From the NCBI GenBank assembly GCA_030686995.1, contig CM060709.1, positions 17,079,360-17,143,359 of the forward strand: a stretch of 64,000 nt of DNA, read 5' to 3'. Below the pieces are notes generated by a model that was not told the origin of the DNA, ran no database searches, and was given only the letters and a program-made list of their open reading frames with translations. This document shows positions 44,801 through 56,900 of the stretch, one piece after another. The translations under genes were made by a program, and so were the position numbers. The first letter of the stretch is position 1. Every line of letters begins with the position of its first letter. Origin of the DNA: Artemisia argyi (taxonomy: Eukaryota > Streptophyta > Magnoliopsida > Asterales > Asteraceae).

Positions 44801-44842
<42 letters not shown>
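44801..44842. repeat. (TA)n tract 4
   Basis: About 21 TA units, followed by TAGGGTGAGGTTCTTTTCAG, another typical start of TA-bounded elements. Confidence 0.95.
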
Positions 44843-44846
<4 letters not shown>

Positions 44847-45009
44847 GAGGTTCTTTTCAGAACCAAATAAATTGCGAGAACCAGAATCAACCAATCAGAT
44901 TTTTTTGTATATTAATTTTTATTAGTTAATTCAAAAGGGTATAATGGTAAATTTACTTTTTTATTTTCTTTTTAAATTTATTAAATAAAAAACGCTTTTT
45001 TAATCCTAA

Positions 45010-45047
<38 letters not shown>

Positions 45048-46440
45048 ATAGTATTAATTTCCAGCATATATGTTTAGTAAGCTGCATATGTGTTTCTTGT
45101 AGTAGATAAATTAATTTTTCAATATAGTCACTGAGATGATTTTCAAAATGTGGATACTTTCAAATTTTTAATGTTTGAGCATATGTGCACACGTGCAACT
45201 AACTCTCTTATAACTTAAACATCTCTACAAACTTATCAACAATATAAATAATAACTCAAAATTGCACAAGTTAATGGATTTACAAAATTTAATACTTGCT
45301 AAAATTTCTACTTTATTACAAAGGCTTAATTAATATAAGAAAAAAATTAATTGATGATGCACATATGTAAACACCATGTTTTTGCAACATAGTCTTAGTG
45401 TGCACGTATGCATTCACGTATCCTTGGTTATCTTGATTGTTTTTGCATATATGCACATGCATGTAAAATTTTCGGAGTATTCACATGTACAATGCACATG
45501 TACATCTTCGTCTCTATCATTTTCAGTGCATTTGTATTCTTCGTCTTGAGCATAAACCTGGATATTTGCAACCAATATTAATTCACAACAATAATACGAA
45601 AAAATTATGGATGAGATCTTGTAATAAAGTTATGGACACACTTGTTATTGATACCAACTGTAAAATCATATGTGCACAAAACTTAAACACATATGCACAC
45701 ATATACCAACTATAAAACACACTCTAAAACACATATGCACCATTTAATTGATTATATATATAAAACTTAAAACACATATGCACACATATACCAACTATAA
45801 AATAGATGTGCACCCTTCAATTTTTTTTTTAAATCTTCTCACTTTTTTTTAAAGCTTCATTTATTTGAAAGGATGTCTTAAAAAGGCTTTGTCAAGTTAA
45901 AATATCAGGTAACCCCAAACACCCATAATCAAAATAATGATGGCACTAAGCTTTTGCAAAGGAACATGTTTATTTATATGAACTAAAAACATATATGCAT
46001 TTTCAATACGTTTAAACTCCGAAACCGTGAAAACATATATGCACGTACAGAAGGTATCATATTCATCGCAAACTGTAAAAACATATATGCACTATCAATA
46101 ACATATATGCACACTTTTTTCACTGAATCTATACCACCCACAAAACACATATGCACCGTCTAGTACCGCATTAAAACAAGATGTGAAAGCAACACCTAGC
46201 AAAATTCATTTTTATGACAAAATATAACATTTTAAGTTATACAGTATCATACAACGTAAACAAGTTGAAAGCCTTTTGGAGTCATTTTTAGTGAACACAA
46301 CCATATAAATAATTGTGATACACAGTATATTATTATTTCGAAATTTTGAACTATGTAACATTATTAAAATTTAAAACTTTAACTAGGGCTGCACAATGTA
46401 TGATCATATACGGTGCACATGTATATACTTACAAATCCAA
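44843..46440. repeat. Region dense in ACATATGCAC-type motifs
   Basis: Starts GGGTGAGGTTCTTTTCAGAA, with TGCGAGAACC, beside a TA tract. From about 45060 to 46430 the decamer ACATATGCAC or close variants (CATATGTGCAC, ACATATATGCAC) occurs around sixteen times on both strands, without regular spacing. No real gene. A T run lies at 45011-45043. Confidence 0.55.
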
Positions 46441-46719
46441 CTCCTAGGCTCCTAGTTAATAAAATTAAGTTAAAATGAAAGACAAACTATGGTAATATAA
46501 TTAGTGAATGACACAACACATGCAAATCAAAACTTCTTCACAAAAGAATCAAATATAATAACTAGCGATGAAACAACACAAGCAATCAAACCACACAACC
46601 ATTTTTTGACGGAAACATCATCATCCTAACTGCCCTATTTAATTTGTCTTTAAAAAAAGTAACCAAGCATGCATGACAGCAAAAAACAGCAGCAAAGCCA
46701 CCCTATTTTGACATCATAA

Positions 46720-46800
46720 AACCACCAAACAACCAGTTTTGACGGCACAAAACAACCAGTTTTGACGGCACAAAACAACCAGATTACTATATTACTAACC
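46720..46800. repeat. 22-bp short tandem repeat
   Basis: AAACAACCAGTTTTGACGGC units, two complete and flanked by partial ones (46726-46787). Confidence 0.8.
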
Positions 46801-47398
46801 AAAATATATAATCAACAAATCCTCACAACCTCATCCTTGTACATCAAACAACAACAATTTTCAATCACAAGACTTGTCATTTACGAATATAAGAAAACAA
46901 ATACATGCCTACCAGAAAGAAGGTATGCGCTAAGAGAACCGACTACTCCACATGTTGCCTCAAAACGCCACAACTATTCGGACTTCCCGATCATTTTTTT
47001 CTAATTGAATGTTCAGATGATACGCGAATCTCTTGCAAGTCTAGAAGGTAACTGCATATTTTTGAACCATTCTCAAAAGTAACTCGGACTTAGATATGAA
47101 CTAAAGTGAAAAACGATTTCAAATAATTTATAGAACCATAATAAACCTGAAGACAATCAAAGAATTTTTTTAAAACAAACCTTTATGTGGAGTCATTTCT
47201 TGATAACTTTCGATCTAATATATATATGGATATAAAAATGAAGTTTAGAGAGCGACGGCTGTGTTTGTGGAGTCTTTTCTTGATAAGAGTAGATCGTGGT
47301 GGTTAAGATGATAGATGGCGGCTGGAGAGTAGGCGATTAGGTTTTCTTGAGAGGGATGAGGAGTTCATAATTTGAATTCTAAATTCCGGAATGGAAGT
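46801..47398. other. Flank left of the Athila element
   Basis: No gene recognised. GTGGAGTC(A/T)TTTCTTGATAA occurs twice (about 47187 and 47265). The five bases before the LTR are GAAGT; the matching right flank is outside the window. Confidence 0.45.
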
Positions 47399-48769
47399 TG
47401 ATCAGTGCTGAACCGTCAGATTATTATTAACCAAAGTTAATAACTCAAAAACAGCTTAGACTAATGCTCCGTGGAGTACAATGTATCCTCGGGTCGTATT
47501 TCCCAACGAGGCGTGAAATCTGTAATAAAACGAAATTTGGGATCGGGTGATTATGAATGGGCAAAGGTGAGTTTGATTTATACTACTGATTTGCACAATT
47601 TAAACAAATAAGAAAATAACTTTAAACAGTTACGGGAACTTAAAAACGTGTACAACTTAAAAACTTACGTCTAGGTACAGGGAAAAAGGTGAGTTTTAAT
47701 GCAAATTTAAACTACAGGGGGTAAATTTGAAAATTATACAAACTTAAACTTAAAAGAAAATTTAATTTAAAAAGAAAATTATTACTTAGATTATTTTATT
47801 ATTTTATATTAAAAATTTATTTGACTATTTATTTAAAACTAACTTAATTAAAACTAAAAATAATAAACACTACAAATTAAACTAAAAATTTATAAAAATA
47901 ACTTCTAAACTTAAAAATGAACTTGAAGAAAGTATAAAAAATTAAAATAAATATTTTTGTCTTTTTATAGTTTTCTTTTAATTAATTACTAATCATTTTA
48001 ACTAAACTATTTAGACTATTCTAAATTAATAATAATACTAAAATGACTTTAGAAAATTATGGAAAAAATTATAAATCTAATTAACCATCACGGGAATCCT
48101 GAAAAATTATAAAAACTTTATTTTATGTATTTTTAATTTAATCTACTAATTATTATGCTATTTATTAATTAATATCTAATTAAACTAATTAAATTATGAA
48201 AATTATTAAATGAACAGTATAAATCACAAGAAAATTTCTAAAATTATTTTATGACTTATAAAATATAGGAAAAATATAAAATATAGGTGTTACCTTATAA
48301 AAATTAATTATGCTATTTAATTCTTATTTATTAACTAATTATTAATTAAACTAATTTTAATTATAATAAATACTAAATGGAAAGTTAAAATTATAAAACT
48401 TTTTATACAACTATGTTAAAGTAACAGAAACTTTATAAAAATATAAATTTCCTAAATACTAATTAAAAAGCTATTTCTATAACTAATTACTTATTTATTA
48501 TTTAAAATCTAATTAACTAAATTTAATTAAAGAAAATAGGAAATGAACAGTAATAATTATAAATTTATTTTTTACAAATACCCTATGGTATATAAGACTT
48601 TAAAAAAAATTAAAAAGATGTTGTTATTAACTAAAATTTATTAAAACTATTTAATTATTTAATATTACCTAATTACTCATTAAACACGGATTAATTAAAA
48701 TAATTAGTATTTGAAAAGTAAAAATTATGAAAAAATTACAGCTAGTATAATAAGTGATGAAAAGCCTAG

Positions 48770-50100
48770 GAAAAATAAGCTTGGGTAAACAGCTTATTCA
48801 AATAAGCAGTTATAAGCCAAACGGCTTATTTAAGCTTATTTGGCCAAAAATGTAGTTAAGTATATTGTTTATGCAAAGGTTGACGGAATTGGTGCCCCAG
48901 AGCTAATGGAAGGGGTGTGGGGTTTATGCATGTATACTAGCGAGAGGTCTCAGGTTCGAATCCCACCCACACCCATTTTTGGTTTTTATATTTTTTTTTT
49001 AATTTTCTTTTTACAAAACTATTAAAACACTAAAAATAAACAACTTTTAAAAACACAACTATTTTATAAAAGCCAAATAAGCTCAGAATGAGTTTATTTG
49101 CTCAACAGTTGGTTTAAAAAGCCAAACTTGGATTTTTTAAAAGCTACAAGCTACAAATAAACTACAACAGGTTAAACAAGCTAAAAACTATGGAGTCTCA
49201 TCTAAATTAAGCTGAACTAACTCAATAAGCTAGGGGAAAAAAAACTTATAAGCTCAAATAAGCACTCTTTAAGCAAATCTGAATTCCAAACACTCCACAA
49301 GGCCAATATGCAGGCCTGAGTGGGGCCCACAAATAAGCACAAGGGTCCAAGATTAAGATGGTTCCTAAAAGCTGGTCTGATAAGCTTCCAAATAAGCTAA
49401 TAAGCAATGCTTATAGCTTATTATTAAGCTTTTGGTGAGCTTGTAAACTTTGGTGCAAACACTGAGTTACTCAGTGTTAGGTTCTGAATCTTAGTCACAA
49501 AGGAGGTCAAATAAGCTAACTTGTAATAAGCTAAAGCCAAAACTAAACCTAGGTCTGAGAAAAAGGGGTATTAAGCTACAAGATAAGCTAAGGTATAGGT
49601 CAATAAGCTCACTGATAAGCTCTTGATGAGCTTAGGAAATAAGCTCAATGAGCCTGATTTGCTTTGGTTTGTAAGGTAAATGGACAAATTTCAAGCTTGT
49701 GTGGGGTCCACACAATGGATCAGAGATCCAATTTTAAACCTGGTCTTTTAAAATAAGCAGTTAGGCTTTCCAATAAGCTAAGAATCAGCTCTTAGGTCCC
49801 ACAAATAAGCTCTAGGGGAAGCCTTGAACTTGGGTGGTTCACACTAAATACTCAGTGTGTGTGGTGGATTTGGACAACTAAAAGCTATGTGCAGCCCTAG
49901 TAAATAAGCTAGAAATGGAAAAATAAGCAAAGGTCCTATAAGCTGGACTGATGAGCTTCTTAAAAAACTAAAAAGCTTGAGGTGGGGTCCACTATGTCAG
50001 TCACAAAGAGCCAAAGAAAATGGGTCATAACCTGTGGTGCAGGGGAGCTTTTTGCTCAAAGGGTCAGTTTCAATTGGGCTTATTAATAAGCAAATGACCC
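48770..50100. repeat. AATAAGCT-rich domain of the Athila LTR
   Basis: The word AATAAGC(T) or its complement AGCTTATT recurs dozens of times at irregular spacing. The same block occurs in the other LTR (about 61645-62975). No ORF. Confidence 0.75.
48865..49000 (+). mobile_element. SINE-like insert with tRNA B box inside the LTR
   Basis: GAGGTCTCAGGTTCGAATCC matches a tRNA B box (48953-48963) and T-rich DNA follows (48976-49005), like T-tailed plant SINEs. The 61-codon frame here is a by-product. Present in both LTRs (61740-61875), so acquired before this insertion. A-box and target duplication not established. Confidence 0.4.
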
Positions 50101-51939
50101 TCAAATTCAGATTTTTCTTTTGAAATAAGTTCCTCAGCTACCAAATAACACAAAATAACAAAACTTTTGGATTTCGAATCCCTAATGAATCCTACAAGTC
50201 ATAAAGAAAAATTTACCAATTTGACAGATTTGGTATTTTTGACTTTTTGATTTTTGATGAACAATTGACTTATATGAACTTCTAATTGATCCTACTTATT
50301 TAATAAGTTGTTATAAGCTAATATTAAGTTAAATTAAGTTAGGTTACTAACTTATGAGATGAAATGATGAATCTTGGATTCAAATTCCACCACAGTTAAC
50401 TGTGGTGATGTATAACTTTTGATTTTGACTTTTTTATGACTAAGACCTATATTTAATTGTTGTTCTGAGCTATATAATACCTAAATGACATAAAACAAGC
50501 GAAAAAAACAACTCAAATAACTTTTAACACAGATGATCAACCTGATCCAAACACACCTTATACTAAACTATTTTATGATTTTTGAAGTTAAATCCTTAAA
50601 GAGCTGAGGAAACTAATTCACAATGACTTATTATGTTATATTAAGTATATTTAAGCATTTGAAAACAAGAATTAACCACAGATTCACAAGTATACTAATT
50701 ATGCTATGTTGACTGTTTCACTTAAGCTTTTTAAACAACTAGAATTTCCAACAAACAAGATACCACTTTTATGTTATATTATCACTACTTAAGATTAAAT
50801 AAGCATAAAGAAATTGAAAAAGCAATTAATAAGCAAAGCTATAGTAAAAGACAAATATGAGATTTTGGGACTTACTAGATGCTTTCCTGCTTATAACCAA
50901 GAACAAGGATCATGAAACACTCTTATAAGCTTCCCAAGAAGCAACTAAACCAAGGGCAATCCAAAATCCACCCTGCTCCTTCTTGATGATACAAGTCTGA
51001 AAATTTTTTTTATTTAAAAACTATTTTTCATGATTTTTTCTATTTTTTTCTTTTTCAAGTAAACCTGGAATTTAAGGCTTCTAATTACTTTAATAAGCTA
51101 TATCAATAGCTTATATGAGCTTAATGATCACAGACAACTATAGATTACAACTATGAAGCTTAAAGAAATTTTTGAAATTGCAACAAGTATGCATAAACTG
51201 AATTTGAACTTTAACTTTGATTAAAACTTGAATACAGATTTCTTACAACATTACAACATTAATGAAATGCTTAAAAGCTTGAATTTATAACTAAGAGACT
51301 AAGTTACACTATTACGATTTGAATTGAAAACTAAGTACAAAATTAACTAACTAATCCTTCATCTTCTTCCTCTATTTATAGCCTCAATTGTTCCAGGTGT
51401 CTTCTCAGGTAAATCCCACCACATTGCAGCCTTGATACGTGTCCAATTGATGTACAGATGTTCAAAAAGCATTTTGGCGCCAAAAACCACCAAGGTTGCT
51501 TGCAGCCGAATTTTTAGCATTAAATGCAATTGATGTGACAATGGAGGATTAAGGGGACAATTTGAGGTGTCATGGGTGATGGTGGGTTAGTATGGTGGGT
51601 AGGGGTGATGCAGGGATGGTGGAGTGGTACATGTCTAATTGTGGAGCAAAGCTGAGCTTTGCGGACTCTTGGAGAGGGTTACACGTGTAATTGAGATGGA
51701 GATAAGGCACATGGAGGGGGTGGTGTATGGTGGATGGTGATGCAGCAGGTGAGGAGGGGGGAGAGGTTGAAGAAGGTGGAGGTGGAGTCAACGCGGGTCA
51801 ATGCCCGTGTTATTTAATTTGGAAATGGGCTTGGCCAGGTTTGGGCTTTTGAATTTATATGGACCAGGCTTATTATTTTGGACTGGATTTGGAATTGGAT
51901 TTATTTTTATTTTTGATCCGTTTGGTTTTTAAATAATTT

Positions 51940-52560
51940 AGCCCAAGGACTAAACTTGTAAAATCTGATTTCCAGGGACCAAACTTGAAACTTTTCCAAA
52001 TTATATTACAAAGGACCTTTCTTGTCATTTAAAATATTATAATGACCTTTTTAATATTTTTCCAAATTAAAAATTAACCGGGGACCATTTTTGTCAATTT
52101 TATAAAGTTTGAGGGAAAAAAGTGTAATTTTCCAAAAGTTAATCAAAAATGACTTGATTTGTTAATTATGAATAGTACAAGGGTATATTTTGATAATTTT
52201 CCATTTTTAAATACCCAGGGACTATTTTTGCCATTTTTGAAACTTCAGGGACCAATTTTGTAATTTCCTCAAACTTTTTATCCAGGGATTAATTATGATA
52301 CTTTGTGAATTCCTAAGGACTAAAATTGACTTTTCTTTCCAAAATAAACTACCAGGGACTAAAACTGACAAGTTTTGAAACTTGGGGGACCTGTTTTGCC
52401 ATTTGTGCAATTTTGAACTTTCAAGGGTAAAATTTGTTATTTCATGATTCCTGGGGGTCTTTTGTTGACATTTCTTCAAAATAACTTTCCCAGGGACCAT
52501 TTCTGACATTTCTTGAAAGTTCAAGAACTGATTTTGCCAATTGTGCAAACTTTGCACGTT
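51940..52560. repeat. CAGGGACYAA repeat array at the U3 end of the Athila LTR
   Basis: About a dozen degenerate units of the type CAGGGAC(C/T)A(A/T)(A/T)(A/T)TTG followed by a T-rich spacer, every 35-60 bases. In element sense this is the first 150-770 bases of the LTR. The minus 114-codon frame over it (LHNWQNQ, LHKWQNR, LRKLQNW) is a translation of the repeat. Confidence 0.7.
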
Positions 52561-52707
52561 TTTCATCTGTTTTCAATCCTTTTGCACCTGAAACATATAA
52601 AAACACATTTCAAAGATATTTATAGTATTATGTGGTATTTCTGTGTGTTTTTAACTGTTTTTGTATTTTAAACAAGACAAAAATGATGAGTTTTTATGAA
52701 CTCATCA

Positions 52708-52718
52708 ATCCCCTACAC
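52708..52718 (-). other. Athila polypurine tract
   Basis: The minus strand reads GTGTAGGGGAT immediately before the LTR TG. Similar AGTGTAGGGG(G/A) tracts lie at about 53305-53318 and 53472-53483. Confidence 0.65.
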
Positions 52719-53995
52719 TTAACTATTGCTAGTCCCTAGCAATCTGGCATCCACTAAAAACCCATTTTTAATATTTAATGGATTTTTGATATCTCTTTAC
52801 CAGACAGCCATTACTTCTGGAGTAGCCAGGTGTGAAAACTGTGGTACACCTGATAACCGTGTGATTTTGAGCAAACCACCAGCTGTCAACGGATTTGATT
52901 AGTCTTTACCAAAAGCCGTTTGCTTCTGGACTAGCCAACTCTTGATGGACTAAGTCAACATCTTGGTGAGCTGATTACCAATTATGGATTTTCACTGCCT
53001 TTACCACAAGCCATAATCTTGCGGGCTAGCCAACTCATTTGCTTTATGGGATATGAGGAGTTGAGGAACCATACAATTTTTGGCAAATTGCAAGCCATAA
53101 ACGGGTTTGAGTTATCTTTACCAAGAGCCGTTTGCTCCTGGATTAGCCAGTCCTTGTGTGGATTAGACATGGTGGACTAATAACCATTTGTTGTGTTAAT
53201 GCCAAGTACTTCATTAAGTGAAAATTTTGAAAAAATTTTTCAAATTTTTGGCAAAAACGGGGGTACTAGATGTATAATGTAATTAAATTCGCTAGAATTT
53301 CCCCCCCTACACTTAGAAATGAATATTGTCCTCAATATTCAAAGTCCCGGCTATTATGCCGACTCTTTGAACGTAAAAAGGTAATATTACAAGCTAAATG
53401 TAGGAACAACTTTTATTTTATTTTTGTATTTTTTATTTTTATTCTATGTACTTTATTTACAGTAGGGCAACTCCCCTACACTTGGGTGATACACACGGGT
53501 GAAAACCCATGCTTATTCTACTGTTTTTGATTTTTTACTTTTATAAATGTTTTTGTATTTTTAAATTATATATATATGTACAAAAGAAAGAAAATTCCTT
53601 ACAACTGCCCCTCGAAAGGGAATCTAGGTTTGACAGAGCTCAGTAACTGTAAACAGCCAACAACTAAATGTTGTAACTAAGGGACTAATCAAACTGGGCA
53701 AGTTGTGTGCAAAGGAAAAATATTTTTGTATTTTATATTGTTTATGTAATCACTACCTCCCAGGCTTGTGTCAGGTTTACCACGCTAGCTAATCACTTGT
53801 GAATGATTAACTGTAATAAATATGTCCTGACAGCTAGGGAGTTGAATGATAAAGTATATAATATACATACAAGGATAGATATTTGAACAAAAATTTACAA
53901 AATGTCATTATTATTTATATACATGATACTAATGTTTTTGTCTTCCGAGTCACTAGCTTGACTCGACCCCGTATTAATTAGTCCATGGGGAAAGT
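52719..53995 (-). other. Athila 3' untranslated region
   Basis: 1.3 kb without an env-like ORF. Contains a four-unit degenerate repeat at 52796-53150 and two extra purine-tract-like sequences. Nothing else recognised. Confidence 0.7.
52796..53150. repeat. Four-unit degenerate repeat (TTTACCA...AGCC...CTGG..TAGCCA)
   Basis: Core units at about 52797, 52906, 52999 and 53116: TTTACCA, AGCC, a TTTGCTTCTGG-like middle, (C/T/G)TAGCCA. Period about 93-117 bases. Each can fold with GGCT/AGCC arms. Confidence 0.65.
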
Positions 53996-56900
53996 TTAGA
54001 GATCTGGGACAACCACTTGTGGTATGTCCCCTCCAAAGTAGTGTTTCAAACGATGTCCATTTACTTTAAAGTTGGGACCGTCGGGTTGTGATAACTCAAC
54101 AGTTCCGTATGGGTATACTTTTGCTACAGTAAATGGTCCAGACCAACGGGTTTTTAGCTTGCCCGAGAAAATTTTCAATCTTGAATTGAAAAGAAGAACT
54201 CTGTCACCAACGTTGAAAACGCGGTTCTTTATTTTAGAGTCATGTATCTTCTTAGTCTTTTCTTTATAGATTAAAGAATTCTCGTAAGCTTGATCACGTA
54301 GTTCATTTAGTTCATTTAGCTGAACCTTACGGTGATCACCCGCTGTCTGAATGTCAAAGTTTGCATGTTTCAAAGCCCAGTAGGCTTTGTGCTCTAATTC
54401 GATCGGAAGATGACATGTCTTTCCGTACACCAATTTGTATGGAGTACACCCAATGGGTGTCTTATAAGCTGTACGAAAAGCCCAGAGTGCGTCGTCCAAT
54501 TTGTCCGACCAAGAGGCACGGTTTTCACCAACCGTCCTCTCCAGAATTCTCTTTATGCCTCGATTTGAGACCTCCACCTGCCCACTAGTTTGGGGGTGAT
54601 ATGCAGTAGAAAGACGGTGAGTTACACCATATTTCAGCATCACTCTTGCAAATTGATCATTGCAAAAGTGTGTACCACGATCACTGATAATGGCACGAGG
54701 AGTCCCGAATCGAGCAAAGAGAGACTTCAGAAATTTTACAACTACTCGGGCATCATTAGTGGGTAAAGCTTTTGCTTCAACCCATTTAGATAAATAGTCT
54801 ACAGCCACGAGTATATACTTGTTACCTCTTGAAGATGGGAATGGGCCCATAAAATCAATGCCCCAGATATCAAATATTTCACAGACTTGGATGATGTTTT
54901 GAGGCATTTCATCCTTCTTAGAAACATTCCCGTGATGCTGACAAGCATCACAAGTTTTGACAAGTTCTTGGGCATCTTTATAAATGGTGGGCCAGTAGAA
55001 ACCAGAATCAAACACCTTTTTGGCGGTGTAGTTTGAGCTGTGATGTCCCCCAGTGGGTCCATCATGACAGGCTTTGAGGATTTCCATGGCTTCATTACCA
55101 TGGACACACCGTCGGATGACTTGATCCGCACATATCTTAAAGAAGTAGGGGTCGTCCCAGAAATAGTGTTTAACGTCTTTGAAGAATTTTTTCTTCTGTT
55201 GGGACGACATCCCTTTCACAACGAAATTACCCGCATGGTAGTTTGCAAAATCTGCAAACCATGGGGTAGAAGTATCATCCCGGGTAGAGATTAGATTGAG
55301 AGTCTCCAGAGGAAAAGTTTCATTAATATCTTTTCTCTCAAGAATATCCTGATGAGGATTCTCTAATCGGGATAAGTGATCAGCAGCAAGATTCTCTGCT
55401 CCTTTTTTGTCTCGTATGAGTATATCGAATTCCTGAAGGAGCAGGACCCAACGGAGCAGTCTTGGCTTTGCATCCTGTTTAGTGAACAGGTATTTCAAAG
55501 CCGAGTGGTCCGTGTACACCACGCATTTGGTTAGGATTAAGTAAGACCTAAATTTCTCAAAGGCATATACCACAGCTAATAATTCTTTTTCTGTGGTGGT
55601 ATAATGTACTTGAGCTTCACTCATGGTCTTACTTGCGTAGTGTATTGGCTGAAAATGTTTGGATTTGCGTTGCCCCAGAACTGCACCAATAGCGAAATCG
55701 CTAGCATCGCACATAAGTTCGAAGGGTAAGTCCCAGTCGGGGGCAACAAGGATTGGTGCCTCGGTAAGCTTTTTCTTTAAAGTAGAGAAAGCTTCGATGC
55801 ACTCGGGGGAAAAGATAAAAGGAGCATCCTTTTCAAGAAGATGAGTCATGGGCCGGGCTATTTTGGAGAAATCCTGAATGAATCTCCGATAGAACCCTGC
55901 ATGGCCAAGGAAACTCCTAATTCCTTTAACAGTGGTGGGATGAGGCAGTTTAGCTATAACATCAATTTTGGCCTTATCGACCTCAATCCCACTTTTTGAA
56001 ATTTTATGGCCGAGGACAATGCCCTCTTTAACCATAAAATGGCTCTTCTCCCAGTTTAGACAAAGATTAGTGTCTTCACAACGTTGAAGCATCTTTTCTA
56101 AATGGGAAAGGCATGAGTCGAAAGAATTCCCAATGACTGAGAAGTCATCCATGAATACCTCCATTGTTTTCCCGATCATGTCGTGGAAAATAGCCATCAT
56201 GCACCTCTGGAAAGTGCCCGGAGCATTGCATAACCCAAAAGGCATGCGACGATAGGCAAATGTTCCGTAAGGGCATGTGAAGGTAGTTTTATCTTGATCC
56301 TGTGGATCAATGGGAATCTGGAAGTAACCCGAGAAGCCGTCGAGGAAGCAATAATACTCATTCCCCGCTAGTCTCTCGAGCATCTGATTCATAAAGGGCA
56401 GAGGGAAATGGTCTTTGCGGGTGGCTTCGTTAAGCTTTCTGTAATCAATACATACTCGCCACCCTGTAACCAAACGAGTTGGTATCAACTCGTTATCCTC
56501 ATTTGTGACAACCGTGATGCCACCCTTTTTTGGAACACAATGTATTGGGCTAACCCAAGGACTATCTGATATAGGGTAAATCAATCCCGCATCAAGAAGT
56601 TTGATAACTTCTTCCTTGATAACTTCGTGGATTTTTGGATTTACTCTTCTTTGATGCTGCACGGTAGGTTTAAAGTCCTCCTCCATTAGGATTTTGTGTG
56701 TACAAAAATCCGGGTTAATACCCTTTATGTCTGAGAGTTTCCAAGCAATTGCTTGCTTGTGGGACTTTAAAACCTTATGCAGCGCGATTTTCTCCTCATC
56801 CTTTAAACCTTTAGCAATAATAACTGGTAACTTATCGTTACCATCCAAAAATGCATATTCTAGATGAGGAGGCAGGTCCTTAAGTTCGACCTCGGGGAAA

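Larger units (their letters stand above)
47399..52707 (-). repeat. Athila 3' LTR
   Basis: About 5.3 kb. On the minus strand it starts TGATGAGTTCATAAAAACTC (itself a hairpin, GATGAGTT/AACTCATC) and ends ...CTGATCA. The left limit is certain from the repeat with 60274. The right limit is set by the TG and the purine tract at 52708-52718 and cannot be checked against the other LTR, which leaves the window at the equivalent of 51125. Confidence 0.75.

Noticed and set aside
43399..44890. Ile-Tyr repeat frames
   Set aside because: They are translations of the TA tracts on either strand.
48840..49025. A 61-codon ORF repeated at 61715-61900 as a small gene
   Set aside because: It is duplicated only through the LTR. 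It overlaps a tRNA B-box and T-rich tail, so a SINE-like explanation fits better.
51359..51791. Minus frames in the Athila LTR, one Pro/Ser-rich
   Set aside because: LTR sequence with no conserved motif. The Pro/Ser run comes from a G-rich GGTGG(T/A) stretch.
52222..52566. A 114-codon frame with WQN repeats as a possible repeat protein
   Set aside because: It is a translation of the CAGGGACYAA DNA array, with irregular spacing that is not codon-based.
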